Positions 22,304-33,079 of a DNA stretch of 64,000 bases are shown one piece after another. The notes beneath the pieces are model-generated. The model ran no database searches, was not told the origin of the DNA, and saw only the letters and a program-made list of their open reading frames with translations. The position numbers and the translations under genes are program-made. Source of the DNA: Zopfochytrium polystomum (lineage: Eukaryota > Chytridiomycota > Chytridiomycetes > Chytridiales > Chytridiaceae); contig JAIVFJ010000200.1 of NCBI GenBank assembly GCA_025765615.1, positions 54,294-118,293 of the forward strand. Direction: 5' to 3'. Numbering within the stretch: position 1 is the first letter of the stretch; every line of letters starts with the position of its first letter.

Positions 22304-23199
22304 TTACACAGACCCGACCATCACAGCCAACGCCGCGAGGGCGGCCACACCGGCGGCAACCGCGAGCGAGACGGCCGCCTCGCGCGTCGCCGCGCCGGGG
22401 ATCAGCGTGGTGGTCGAGGCGGTGTTGGTCGCGGGGAGGCCGAGGGTTACGCCGGTGGCACTGTCCGTGGTGGAGGAGCCAGAGCCGTCGCCCGAGAGGG
22501 CGCTGGTCGGCAGCGCCGAGGAGAAGGAGAGGGTGGCCGAGCCGGTGAAGTTGGCGGGGACCTTCGCGCAGTACGAGGATGCGTAGTCGCGGAGGGTGGC
22601 GGTGTTGGGGTCCTTTTTTGAGGAGCGGAGGAAGGGATTGAGAGAGAGAAATTAAAGGTTAGATCTAAACAAGCTCTTGGACGTAGATCCGTTCAAATCG
22701 AGAGGGGGCTGCGCTCCAGTTACCTGCGGGCAGAACGAGTTGTAGCAGTAGACCTGTGCGGTGTACTGCTGGCACATGCAGTAGTTGTACGCATCGCCGG
22801 TCTTGGTGGTGCAGCTCGATGTTGTGCCGCCGCTGTTCCAGTTGCGTATGCACTGATTCGTGTGTCCCGCAGGGTCGTTTAATGAGCAGAGAGATGGAAA
22901 CAGGCCATGGGAGAGGAGGAGGAGCAGAATAAGAGCAAGTTAGTTAGCCAGGACTAAGTGAGGTGACGGATCGCCTAATGTGGGCGAGTATGGGGGGGGG
23001 GGGGGGAGATGGTTGCTCCTGGGTTTGTGGAGACGGAGATCGGGCAAGCGAGCATCTGCCGGACAGAGGAGGGCGAAAAGAGGCCGACGACGCTCCTTAC
23101 CAGGTTGAAAGTGTTCTGGTACGAGCAGTTTGTTGCGGCGCTTGCGAGCGATGACGCAAGGATGAGGACGAGGGCGGCGACGGCGGCGAGACGAGGCAT
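22304..23199 (-). CDS. CFEM-like 8-cysteine GPI-anchored surface protein
   Basis: Exons 23199-23101, 22852-22724, 22612-22304; 178 aa. The N-terminus MPRLAAVAALVLILASSLA is a signal peptide. Eight cysteines follow with spacing C-x8-C-x12-C-x10-C-M-C-x8-C-x4-C-x16-C, and there is an Asp four residues before the C-M-C pair. This resembles the fungal CFEM pattern (CxC core, preceding Asp that binds heme iron in CFEM proteins), although the first two cysteines are further apart than usual. A Ser/Thr-rich stalk and a C-terminal hydrophobic tail ending AALAALAVMVGSV indicate GPI anchoring. Likely located at the plasma membrane or wall. The first intron holds a G run at about 22990-23006. An iron/heme role would be inference from the family. 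Confidence 0.68.
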
Positions 23200-23776
23200 C
23201 GTTGGGGGCAGGGAAGCGGGTATGCGATGGAAGAGCGGGTGAGGTCGAACGATGGACTGATTGAAGTGGGATTCTTTCTTTTTACGGCTTGTTCCTTTTT
23301 TCGGAAGGAGATGAGAGAGAGAGAGAGAGTGAGTGAGTGAGTGAGTGAGTGAGAATGAGGGAATGGAGATGCTGCTGCAATTGAAAAGTTGAGGCTGAAG
23401 GGAGGCTGACCGAACCCCAAAGACAAAAGAATCAAAAGGAAAAAAGAAGAAAAGAAAAAAAAAAAAAAAAAAAAAGTGTGGCTGTTTGTTTGTGTTCGTT
23501 GACAAGGCTGGCCGCATGTTCCTCGCATATGCGATGATGTGTCGCACAACTACTCCCTACTCCAAGTGCTGGCCAAGCACTCGTTGGTGGAGATATTTGC
23601 CGAGACCTTCCACAAGTTCCACCATTCAAAGCAATAATAAGCACTGAAAACGACCCTTCGATATTAACTATGTGCGGATCACGGTACAAACCAAACGTGA
23701 AGGACTTCCTTATTCGGGGGCACTGCCTGTATCGGAAAACCAACCACAAGAAAAACCTTTTCGCGCATATCCCCCT
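23200..23776. other. Intergenic region with A/GA tracts
   Basis: 5' side of the CFEM-like gene and 3' side of the EXORDIUM-like gene. Contains a GAGT repeat (about 23310-23352) and a poly-A run near 23456-23475. No gene seen. Confidence 0.5.
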
Positions 23777-26700
23777 TCACACACTTTTATACACCGTCAC
23801 AGTCCCGCCCTTCCCCGTCGCCGTCACCGTCTTCCCCGGGCCCGTCACCGTCACCGTCTTTGTCGCCGGCGGCGGCGGGCCAACGGTGACCGTGACGGTC
23901 TTCCCCGGCGCCGTGGATTTCGCCGTCGCCGTGACCGTCACGGTCTTGCCCGGCGGCGCGGGGGCGGTGACGGACACCGTGACCGTCTTGACCGCCGGCG
24001 ACGGTGACGGCGAGGCTGGGGTTGCGGTCACGGTTTTGACGGTGGTTTTGGTGGTGGTGGAGAGCTTGATGGCGGTGGTTGTGGTGAGTTTTGTCGACGT
24101 GGCGGCGGGCGGGAGGACGGTGACGGTGACGAGAGTGGTGGTCGTGAGGGTTTTGGTGGAGGCGGTGAGGACCGTGGCGGTGTATGTGGTTCCTGTGGGA
24201 TAGGGATGATGAGCTGGTTGTTTGATTTGCTAGCGCTGCTCACCGTTCACTGCTGGAGCAGTAGTTTTGCCCGTCTACGAATGCGCAAGACGAAGTAGGT
24301 TGAAGCATCAGTAAATACCCAGAGTCATTTTACTCGCGATAAAAGACCGAGCGTCCAAGGAGAAAACAAAAAGAAACAGCATCCTTACCCCGTCGCACAC
24401 CGCACCGCACCCCGACGCGAGAATAATGCACTTGGCATCCCACACCGCTTCCGCGCAGGACGGTTTCAGCGTCGCGACGCAGCTGGCAACGCTGCCACAG
24501 GAGGGCGGGACCGGGTCGCCCGTTGTGCAGATGTCACGACACGTCGAGACCGGTGGGCTGGGGACCGCGGTCGGGGAGGACGATGGGGACGTCGCGGACG
24601 ACGAGGAATCGATGGTCGACGCGGAGGAGCTGTCGAGGGACGATGTCGGCGAGGGCTGGGAGGAGTCGATCGATGTTGGTGCGATGGTCGACGAAGAGGC
24701 AAGTGGTGAGGTTGGCTGTTGGTCGCTGGACGACGGCGTTGGTGAACTTGGGACGGTGGAAGGAGGTGTTGATACAACTGCGAGAGAGGAGGAAGATGAT
24801 GTTTGAGAGGGTTCGACCGGCACACTGCTGGGTGCTGACGACGACGACGGTGGTTGCACCGTTGGTGACGGAGACGTGACTGCGCTGGATGTGGTGGTCG
24901 CAGCTGACGGCGAAGATGATGGCGAGTATGCAGGGAGGGTGGATGTCACGATTGGCGCAACAGACGGTGAAGACGGGACACTGGAGGGGACACTCTGTGA
25001 AGCCGATGACGCTGGGCTTGAACTCGACGACTGGGATGCCGGCGTGCTCTGTGATGACGACGTCGGTGTGGTTTGCGATGGTGTTATTGATGTACTTTGA
25101 GCAAAAGTCGAGATTATAGACGAAGATAAAGTCGCGATTATAGACGTAGATAACGTCGACGCAGAAGTCACAACCAGGGGCGAAGTCACTGATGAAGAGA
25201 GTGAGCCCGATGGAGCTGGCAAAGACGATGCAATTGTCGATGAAGGTACTGCAGACGGTGACAAAGAAGTTGAAGCCGGTGGAGATATAGGTATAGACGA
25301 CGAAGTCGAAACTGTGGATGGAGTAGCTGTGGAAGGCTTGGGCGTGCTGCTTGTACTGCTCGCACTGGCGCTTGAAGACTTCGACGAAGTCTGCGGTTAC
25401 ACGGAAGAAAACACATACAATCAGTTTCAATGGCTTCAAAACCAATTTCACGTCCCCATTTCTTACAGAGCACTTTGCACCGCACTTTGACTGAGCCTCG
25501 GATACGCAGACCGAGTCCCACTTGGTGTTTTGGCAGTACGAATCGAACTTTGTGACGCAAGCGGCAATGTCGCTGCAACCCGGGCGCATCGGAGACCCCG
25601 AGACACAAACATCGTGGCAGACGAGGGGGGGTGGGGTGGCGGTCGCCGTTGCGGGTGAGGTCGAGGTCGTTGATGATGACGCCACCTGTGGGAATAGCCG
25701 ATGAGCAGTTGAGAACGATTTTTTCTTCAAAAGAGAATTGGGCGCACTCACCGCGGAACAGCCCGCCGAACATTTTGTATTTGCTTCATACACGCACGCC
25801 GAGTCCCACCATGTCGCACCGCAGTACTTGTCGAGTTTGACCACGCAACTCGCCACCGTGCTGCAGCTGGGGTCCAGCGGAGATCCGTTCGCGCAAACGT
25901 CGTGGCAGGTCGTGCTGGGAAGCACGGTGGTCGTTGGCGGCTTCGCGTTTTGTCGTTGTTGTTTGTACAGAAACGGAAGGGAGATGTCAGCGCCACCACC
26001 ACCGCAAGGGAGGGATGGCGATCCCTACCGTAGTTCCCAATGCGTAGGCAACGCACGAGTTTTGGACATTACTCCATTCCTTCTGGACCACGTACGTGCC
26101 TGAAGGGAGATACATTGTAACCTGTTGCGCGTTGCAAATGTCCCCGATCTCCCCGTTCGCTGTGTCATACTGCAGGTAAGAGTTAGCGCCGGTTATCAAA
26201 GACGCCAAAACAGCGTGATGCCGCACCCATCCCAAAGGAAATCCAACCGACGAAGCCACCCCGACGCAAGGGTCTGTTATGGCCTCCATAAGCTCGTGGG
26301 CAGCGACTGACTCGGCGTTGTACAGTGGGTTGACTGAAACGCCGCAGCCTCCAAAACAGGCGCCGGTCTGATCGGCTACAACTCCGTAATAGAGGTATGT
26401 TGTGTTGCTTATATCTGCTATGTTGATAGTTCCTGTGTGCGGTTTTTGAATGTGAGAGAACGTCCATAATCCCGCAATCAGGTTGGAGTATACCGTGGTA
26501 GCCACAGAAACTGACGCAAGACGCATCGCCCTTTTGAGTGATAGTGGTGCTGGGCGCGAAGTGGATTGGATAATACGCGTTTTCGTTGGGAGTGAGTATG
26601 CCTTGCTGGACAAGCGATCTTCGCGAATTTTTTGTTAGAGCAATTGGTTCTGCAAGCGACCCAGACAAACAATCACCTCAGCATGGGCTTGATGTCCAGT

Positions 26701-27358
26701 TCGTCGTCTACGGTGCTCTTCAAGTTTGATGTTATCGCGTAGGAGGCGTTGGCGACGCCTCTTCCAAGAGTATAGTTGTTTACGGAGTACTCGGCAACTT
26801 TACAGGTGCTTAGGACTGGAACCAAAATGGGGAATCTATCGGCAATAAAAACTCACGCAAGTCCATGTGCGTGGAGTTGACCACGACGGAGTACCAGTTT
26901 TGGAGCTCCTGCTGATAGAGCGCGGCGCCATAGAAGATTGGAACCACCTTGATCAATTATTTGGTGGATGCGTTAGGCGGTTTGTTGTATGCGCGTTCCG
27001 TTTGTTTTTTTTTTTTTCCACCGTTCCCCACTCCCCAATCATGACAGATCGCAAAAAACACAGCACGTCCGTTTGAAAAACTCACCTGCACGTTCCGAAT
27101 CAGCGGCCCGCCGTAGTACTTGAGTTTCGGCGCGGTGCCCGCGTTCGACACGGCAAACTGCGACGTGGCGCGCGTCACGTTTACGCGGCCCAAGCTCACG
27201 CGGTAATTGCTGCCGCTGCTGGTGAACTTGGCGTTGGTGGCGGCGAGGAGAAAGCGGTTGGGCGACGCACGTGCGAAAGGAGTGACGTGCGCGAGGTGGA
27301 GGAAGGCCTCGAAGGCGAGGAGGAGGAACGCGGCAGAGACGCGGAAGTGGGGCGCCAT
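23777..27358 (-). CDS. Secreted EXORDIUM-like protein with three Cys-rich modules and Thr-rich tail
   Basis: Eleven exons on the minus strand: 27358-27086, 26947-26857, 26797-26677, 26618-26494, 26432-26227, 26169-26029, 25940-25752, 25685-25467, 25390-24389, 24274-24244, 24192-23777; 937 aa with consistent phases. The start MAPHFRVSAAFLLLAFEAF is a signal peptide. Residues ~50-320 match the phosphate-induced/EXORDIUM family: CVSFCGYHG, YYGVVADQTGACFGGCG, AHELMEAITDP (His about 249) and GWYDTANGEIGDICN. Splicing creates the last two joins. Three Cys-rich modules of about 50 residues follow (about 330-381, 404-455, 742-789), each with CHDVC or CRDIC, SC or AC, and W-D-x2-C. Modules 2 and 3 are separated by ~280 Ser/Thr residues. 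The tail repeats GKTVTVT. Likely an extracellular wall or surface protein; the fusion is unusual. The 31-nt exon is inferred from phase. Confidence 0.75.
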
Positions 27359-28321
27359 TTTTCTTTCCGTCTTTTTTCGCTTCTGATTATTTTCTTTATT
27401 CATTTGAGAATGTATCTTCTTGTATGTAGTCCCGACGCGTCGCACCAGAAAAAAAAAAAAAGGAAGGGGGTTCACATCTCACGATCGCTCAAACCGTGTG
27501 TGTTATTGTTGTACATTCCCGTTCAGCTGTGTATGTTCAATATGACTTGTGATTGAAGTTTTTGACAGTTTCTTTCCTTCCATCACGGTAGGCAATGGGT
27601 TAGTGGCAGAGGAGCGCGCCTGAATGTATGTGATCCGAATTCTTCAGCCAACACGGAAAGATCTGGGTTTGCTAACTATGTCCCGTGCGCCGGGGTCCGT
27701 CCGTATGGAGTAAGCGAAGTAGAAGGAAAGGTTCGCGAGCTGCCAACCCCAGCCCAAGTGTCGGTCGGTCCACTGCGAGTTGGCAGGGACGCGTCTCTCA
27801 GAGTCAACTGGTGTGGGGATATTCGTGAGTGGGTTTTTTCCACCTTCACTCAATCGGCCAAACTCTTGCCGCGACGGCACTTTTTGTCGTTGTCGTCGTC
27901 GGGTAAACAGCGAGAGGGGGATCTGCGAGAGGGTCACATGGCTGGGACCGAGGGAAGAAAGGGACGGAGACAGACAGACAGACAGAAATATACAAATAGA
28001 GACACCCGAGCCGAGGAGGAGTAGTGGCACAACCGACTGTTGGTCGAGTGGACGGGACGGGACGGAAACAGGAGAGAAAAAAAAACAGATGACTCAGTTG
28101 GGATGGAGACAGAGGCAGAGACAGAGAGACAGAGGCAGAGAAAGAGAGAGAGAGAGAGAAAGAGAGAGAGAGTGTGAGAGTGAGAGAGTGAGAGAGAGAG
28201 ACAGAGAACACGAATCTCAATAAAATACCGCACACGCCCAGAAAGCCACCACCACCCGCCCACATCCTCACTTGAACAACAGCGAGCGAGCAACCCGAAC
28301 GACAACGACGACGACGACGCC
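27359..28321. other. Divergent intergenic region with GA microsatellite
   Basis: Shared upstream region of the EXORDIUM-like gene (-) and the b5-ACAD gene (+). It carries a GACA run (27970-27986) and a purine GA/CAGAGA microsatellite (28110-28205) close to the + strand start. No gene seen. Confidence 0.6.
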
Positions 28322-30513
28322 ATGAAGAAGACCTACACGCCCGCAGACGTCGCGGCCCATAGCAAGGAGTCCGACGCATGGATCATCGTCGACGGAAAGG
28401 TTCGTTTGTTCGCTGTCGCCCTGATCGGTGCGTGCGGCAGTCTCACGTGCCTCGACAACCTCAGGTCTACGACATCACAGACTTCCTCGACGTGCACCCC
28501 GGCGGTCGGCGGATCCTTCTTCCCCTCCTTGGCAAGGACGCATCCAAGCAATTTGCCCAGTTCCACAACATCGCCACCGTCTCCGCAAAGTATGGAAACT
28601 GTTCGCCCGTATTTGCGGGAAGTTGGAAATCACGCTCTCGTTAACCCGATCTTTTACATTCAGGTACTCCAAGCTTGTAATTGGTGAAATCGCCGGCCGC
28701 GAAGAAGAAGAACTCTACCCGGTCGATGGGCCCTTCGGCAGCCTGATCGCATTTGCCGACCCGTCGTGGTACCAGGACTGGGAGTGAGTTTGTCCACTCG
28801 AATTTAGCCGACTTGCCGTGTTTCTCTGAAGGGTACCACCCAAAACAGATCTCCTTACCACAAGCCCTCGCACAAGCGACTCCGCGCCTGGGCGCGCAAA
28901 GTCATCGACACACACGTCAGCCCATACGTCTACGAATGGGAACAAGCCGGCCAGGTGCCGCAGTCCGTCTACAAGAAGCTCGCGCAGTGCGGCTTCCTCT
29001 CCGGCACGACGGGCACGATGCCGTGGCCCAAGGACGGGCTCGGCGGCTTCAAAAACCCGCCGGGCGGCGTGCCCGCGGAAGAGTGGGACCCGTTCCACGA
29101 GCTGATCCTCGGCGACGAGCTCTCGCGCTGCGCGTCGTCGGGCGTCGGCGCCGCCATCAACCTCGGGCCCTCGATCGCGCTGCCGCCCGTCATGCTCTTC
29201 GGCCCGGACTGGATGCGCAAAAAGGTCGAGTTCGAGGTGCTGCAGGGCGAAAAGACCATCGCGCTGGCCATCACCGAGCCTTACGCCGGCTCCGACGTCG
29301 CAAACATCACCGCCACCGCCACGCTGTCAAAGGACGGCTCGCACTACGTGCTGAACGGCGAGAAGAAGTGGATCACCAACGGCGTGTGGGCGGACTACTT
29401 TGTCGTCGCCGCGCGCACCGGCGGACCCGGGATGGGCGGCATCTCGCTGCTGCTCGCCGAGCGCGGCATGGAGGGCCTCAACACCCGCCCCATCCACTGC
29501 CAGGGCAACGTCGGCGCCGGAACCGCGTACGTCACGTTCGACAACGTGAAGGTCCCCGCAAAGAACCTGATTGGAAAGGAGAACAAGGGCTTCAAGTGCA
29601 TTATGCACAACTTCAACCACGAGCGCATCGGCATCGTTGTCAACGCCTTGCGGTTCTCCCGCATCTGCTACGAGGATGCCTTGAAGCATGGTGACGTGCT
29701 TTTCCTTTGCTTTTGTTCTCTTCTCCGTGCACACCTCTGGTGTCACCGCCTTCCATTTGAGCGTGCTTCCATTTGAGCGCGCCGTCACTGACCCTTCCCG
29801 TCCTTTTCCACTCCTAACCCCCACAGCCAACCGTCGCCGCACCTTTGGCAAGCTTCTATTCGAACGTAAGCACCAGCCTCCCCCTCTTCTAAACCCCGCC
29901 GCCGACGTCTCCGAAACACTACGCCCAATCTCACATTCCCCCCCACCTTCCCCCGCCCATCCCTTCCGTCACACATGTTTCTCCCCCGCCCACCCAACCC
30001 ACACTAGACGGCGTAATCCGCAACAAGCTCGCGCACATGGCGCGTCAAATCGAGGCGACGCAGGCGTGGCTTGACTCGCTGCTGTACCAATCGATGAAGA
30101 TGGACCCGCAAACGGCGGCGATCAAGCTGGGCGGGCCGACGGCGCTGCTCAAGGCGCAGTCGACCGTGTGCGTCGAGTACTGCGCGCGCGAGGCGTCGCA
30201 GATCTTTGGCGGCCTCGGGTACACAAAGGGCGGCCTCGGCGAGCGCGTTGAGCGGATTTACAGGGACGTGAGGGGCTTGGCGATCCCGGGCGGGTCGGAG
30301 GAGATTATGCTTGGTACGTTTCTCCTCCTTTTTTTATTTTTTATTTTTTTTTTTTTTTTATTTCGGTGGATGGGGTCAGGGAAGGAAAGTTCTTGGCAGC
30401 CGCGAGATTTATCTTCGGTCGAACGCGTTCATAACACTTCTCGTTTGTATTATGCAGACCTCGGTATCCGTCAGGCGGTCAAGGTCTCCCAACTCCAAGG
30501 CGCCAAGCTTTGA
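28322..30513 (+). CDS. Cytochrome b5-acyl-CoA dehydrogenase fusion, PTS1 (AKL)
   Basis: Oxidises an acyl-CoA at C2-C3, with a fused heme domain as likely electron partner. Exons 28322-28399, 28465-28589, 28664-28783, 28849-29690, 29827-29865, 30008-30313, 30458-30513; 521 aa. Residues 1-~75 are a cytochrome b5 domain with the heme-ligand motif DVHPGG (His 37) and a second His in FAQFHNIA. The ACAD part has [43 protein letters not shown] and [20 protein letters not shown], all diagnostic. The C-terminus AKL is a peroxisomal targeting signal type 1 variant, so peroxisomal rather than mitochondrial action is inferred. A PTS1 protein of the same pathway (dienoyl-CoA reductase) lies at 36 kb. The last intron has a T-rich tract (30328-30359). 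Fungal b5-ACAD fusions are known as a family. Confidence 0.9.
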
Positions 30514-31008
30514 CCACGAAAACTCAAAACTTGTTGTTTCCTATTTTTGCGAACCTCCTCTTCGTGTTGCTGGCATTGCGACTGCCCGTCCGGTTCCCCC
30601 TTATAATATGAAGTCTTTCGTCTGGCAATCATCAATGTTTCTGAAGATGGGGTTGCGTTTCTTTCACGGAAGTCCAGGGGCCTCCTCAATGCAGAAAAAG
30701 CATTCCAAGTTCGAAGCGCTTCGTTTCAAACTCGTCGGCACCTCTCGAATCGAGGTTGCTGGGCGGCACATTGTACAGTCAATAGGGCTGATTAGTGCTC
30801 GCGCACTTTGTATTTGGCGAAGGCCCATCAAAGGAACACCCGCCAAAAACCGTGCACGGGAAACGCGCACAATATAACACCGCAACCACCAGCAAGACTG
30901 ACCCCCCACGCAGGCCACCCCTCCACCATCCAAACCGATCCCGAATCATCATCGTCTGATAACCGACTTTGCGCGATCCCAACCCCCCCAAACCTCCCAA
31001 CGCCCCGC
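30514..31008. other. Convergent intergenic region
   Basis: 3' region between b5-ACAD (+) and eL37 (-). No gene recognised. Confidence 0.5.
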
Positions 31009-31847
31009 TTAGGCGCTGGCGGGTTTCTTGGTGGTGGAGCCTTCCCTGAAACCGTTCTTGAACCGGCGGGTGACGTGCTTCAGGTACCGCATGCGGCCGG
31101 TACCGGTGGTCTTCCTGCGCTTGCCCTTCTCGGACCACTCGTCTGTATTTTTTTTTTTTTGGGTGTGGAGAGATTCGCGTAGGAGTAATGGTCAGCGATG
31201 CCAGCGGGATCCTTCGTGCGCCTTCCACCTTCGCAAGGGGGGGGATGAAACAAAAAGGTACTAACAGTGACGGAGCCGAGCGGCGGGGTACCCGCACTGA
31301 GAGCAGGTCTTCTTCTGGTTGTGGAACGACCGGCGGCCGCAGCGGCGGCAGAGGGTGTGCGACTTGGTGTGGCGCTTACCGAAGGCTTGGGTACCCTTAG
31401 TCTAAATGCGAAAAAAAAAGTGGGGCGAGAGGGGGGGGATCGGTGTTTAGGGTGATGGGCGATCTGGACGGGATGATGATTGCCACCGACGGAGAGGAAG
31501 GGCGGGATCAAGAATACGGGACCGCCGGGGGTCTCGCGACAAAAGCGCTGATGAAGTTCTGTGCGAGAAGATCCAGTCGGGCGGCGTTTTGGGCTCGAGC
31601 GGGGTCGCATCGCACTCGCCGTTACAGGTTGTGTGCCATCGCTGCTGATCCAACCAGCCAATCCCATCCCATCCCATCCCATTCCATGCCATCCAGTGTC
31701 CGTCTACTTAATCGCTCCAGTCTGTCTGATCCAGCTCGCTTCCACACGATGAGTGGGGGGGTGACCAGTCGCTCAACGCCGTTCGATCGAACACAGGGGA
31801 AACGAGGTATCCAGCGCTGCGAGAGGGGTGAAGGGTCAACTCACCAT
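31009..31847 (-). CDS. RPL37: Ribosomal protein eL37 (60S)
   Basis: Zinc-binding protein of the large ribosomal subunit. Exons 31847-31845 (the ATG alone), 31401-31266, 31142-31009; 90 aa. The protein begins [18 protein letters not shown] after the Met, carries the zinc cysteines CRRCG and CSQCGYP, and ends with [18 protein letters not shown] and a Lys/Ala tail, all typical of eL37. The first intron (31402-31844, 443 nt) directly follows the start codon with donor GTGAGT, as seen in several ribosomal-protein genes. It contains CCATC repeats at 31666-31695. The second intron is about 123 nt and ends in an A-rich acceptor region. Highly confident. Confidence 0.95.
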
Positions 31848-32041
31848 GGCTGGAGGATAAACAAGAGAAAACTGAACAAATTCTTGCAAATACAACGAGG
31901 GTGTGAACCAGGGCTGGTTGGACCACTGACAAGGCGGCAATATGCAGACTTGAACTAACCAGAACTGCTAGCGTTGGAGGCCCGAAAACGTGTAAGCCAT
32001 ATATTTCAGCAAGGTCCCCGCATTTCGTCCAACCATTCTCC

Positions 32042-32766
32042 TCACTTCCCCACCCCAACCCACACAACAAAACACACCTCCGCACTAGCCTTCACACACC
32101 CGCCCACCCCGGTGCTGCTGCTGCTGCTGACCGACCCAGTCGCCTCAGCCGCCGCTGCCGCCGCCGTCGTCGCGTCGCTGACAGACTCCGCGACCGTGAC
32201 GGTCTCGGTAACGACGCTGGTCTCCGTGGCCGTGCTGGTCTCTGTGACGGTGTCGGTGCCGTTGTCGGTGGCGCTGTCGAAGGTGACGGTCGTGGTGATG
32301 GTGGTGTACGTCGGGGTCGGGAGGTCGGGCGTCGGGAGAGAGAGGAGGGTGTAGGTGATGGTTGGGGTGGGGAGGTCGAGGGCTTTTCGTCGCGGTTTTC
32401 GGGGAGGGGAGGTTAGATATTTGTTGTCAGTGCTTTTTTTTTTTTTTTTTTTTTTTTTTCTTCTGAGGGCAATTGCTCACTTTGAGACGACGACGACCCC
32501 GCGGTGGCGGTCGGCGAGACAAGCGCTGGCGAAGGAGTTGGCGCCGCGATTGCGACAGTGTCGACAGCCGCCGCCAGCAGCGACGCAGGGAGGGCCGTGA
32601 CGGCGGTCGCGGTGGCGGTGGTGGTGGTGGAAGCCCACGTCGGCAGCGGAGGCTGCGGCGGCGCGGTCGCAGCGAAGGCGTGATGTGCGCGGGCGTGCGG
32701 CTGCAGCCACAAAGGCTGGCGAAGCAGCCACGTCCCTGAGACTGCGGTTGGGGGAACCGGTGCCAT
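32042..32766 (-). CDS. Thr/Ser-rich hypothetical protein
   Basis: Model: exons 32766-32481 and 32382-32042, 208 aa. The phase agrees across an intron that contains a 22-A tract (T on the + strand, about 32438-32459). The first half is Ala/Pro/Thr-rich. The second half is Thr-rich with repeated TETVTV-like units, then a Ser run and a short hydrophobic end (CFVVWVGVGK). No family is recognised. Three frames are open over exon 1 because of high GC, so the start and even the reading frame there are doubtful. The composition resembles a cell-surface stalk, like the tail of the EXORDIUM-like protein, but no clear signal peptide is visible. Confidence 0.35.
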
Positions 32767-33079
32767 TCGATATGGTAGGGGGCAACGCGGGGGACCCCCA
32801 TTTTTATATGGAGGTTCTGTGAAAGAAGAGGCGGTATTTAATCAGGGTGGAAAAACGCTGATCGTGCACAGCGAGGCATCGATATGTAAGGCGGTAGTAA
32901 TGATCTATTGAAGCTCAACTCTACTGATTCGGTTTCCCGTATTATCCATCATTTTGTATTCCCTAAAGTTGTATAAACTGAAAAAAGAGCAGAAGTCCTC
33001 CCCAACTGCATGAACCTATACAAAGCCATGAGCCTCCAGATGGTGCCCTTCTTGGTCCCTGCTGTCACAGAGACTTCAT

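Noticed and set aside
23670..24203. Plus-strand frame rich in TVTVFVAG-like repeats
   Set aside because: It is the antisense of the GKTVTVT repeat tail of the EXORDIUM-like gene, which has consistent splicing.
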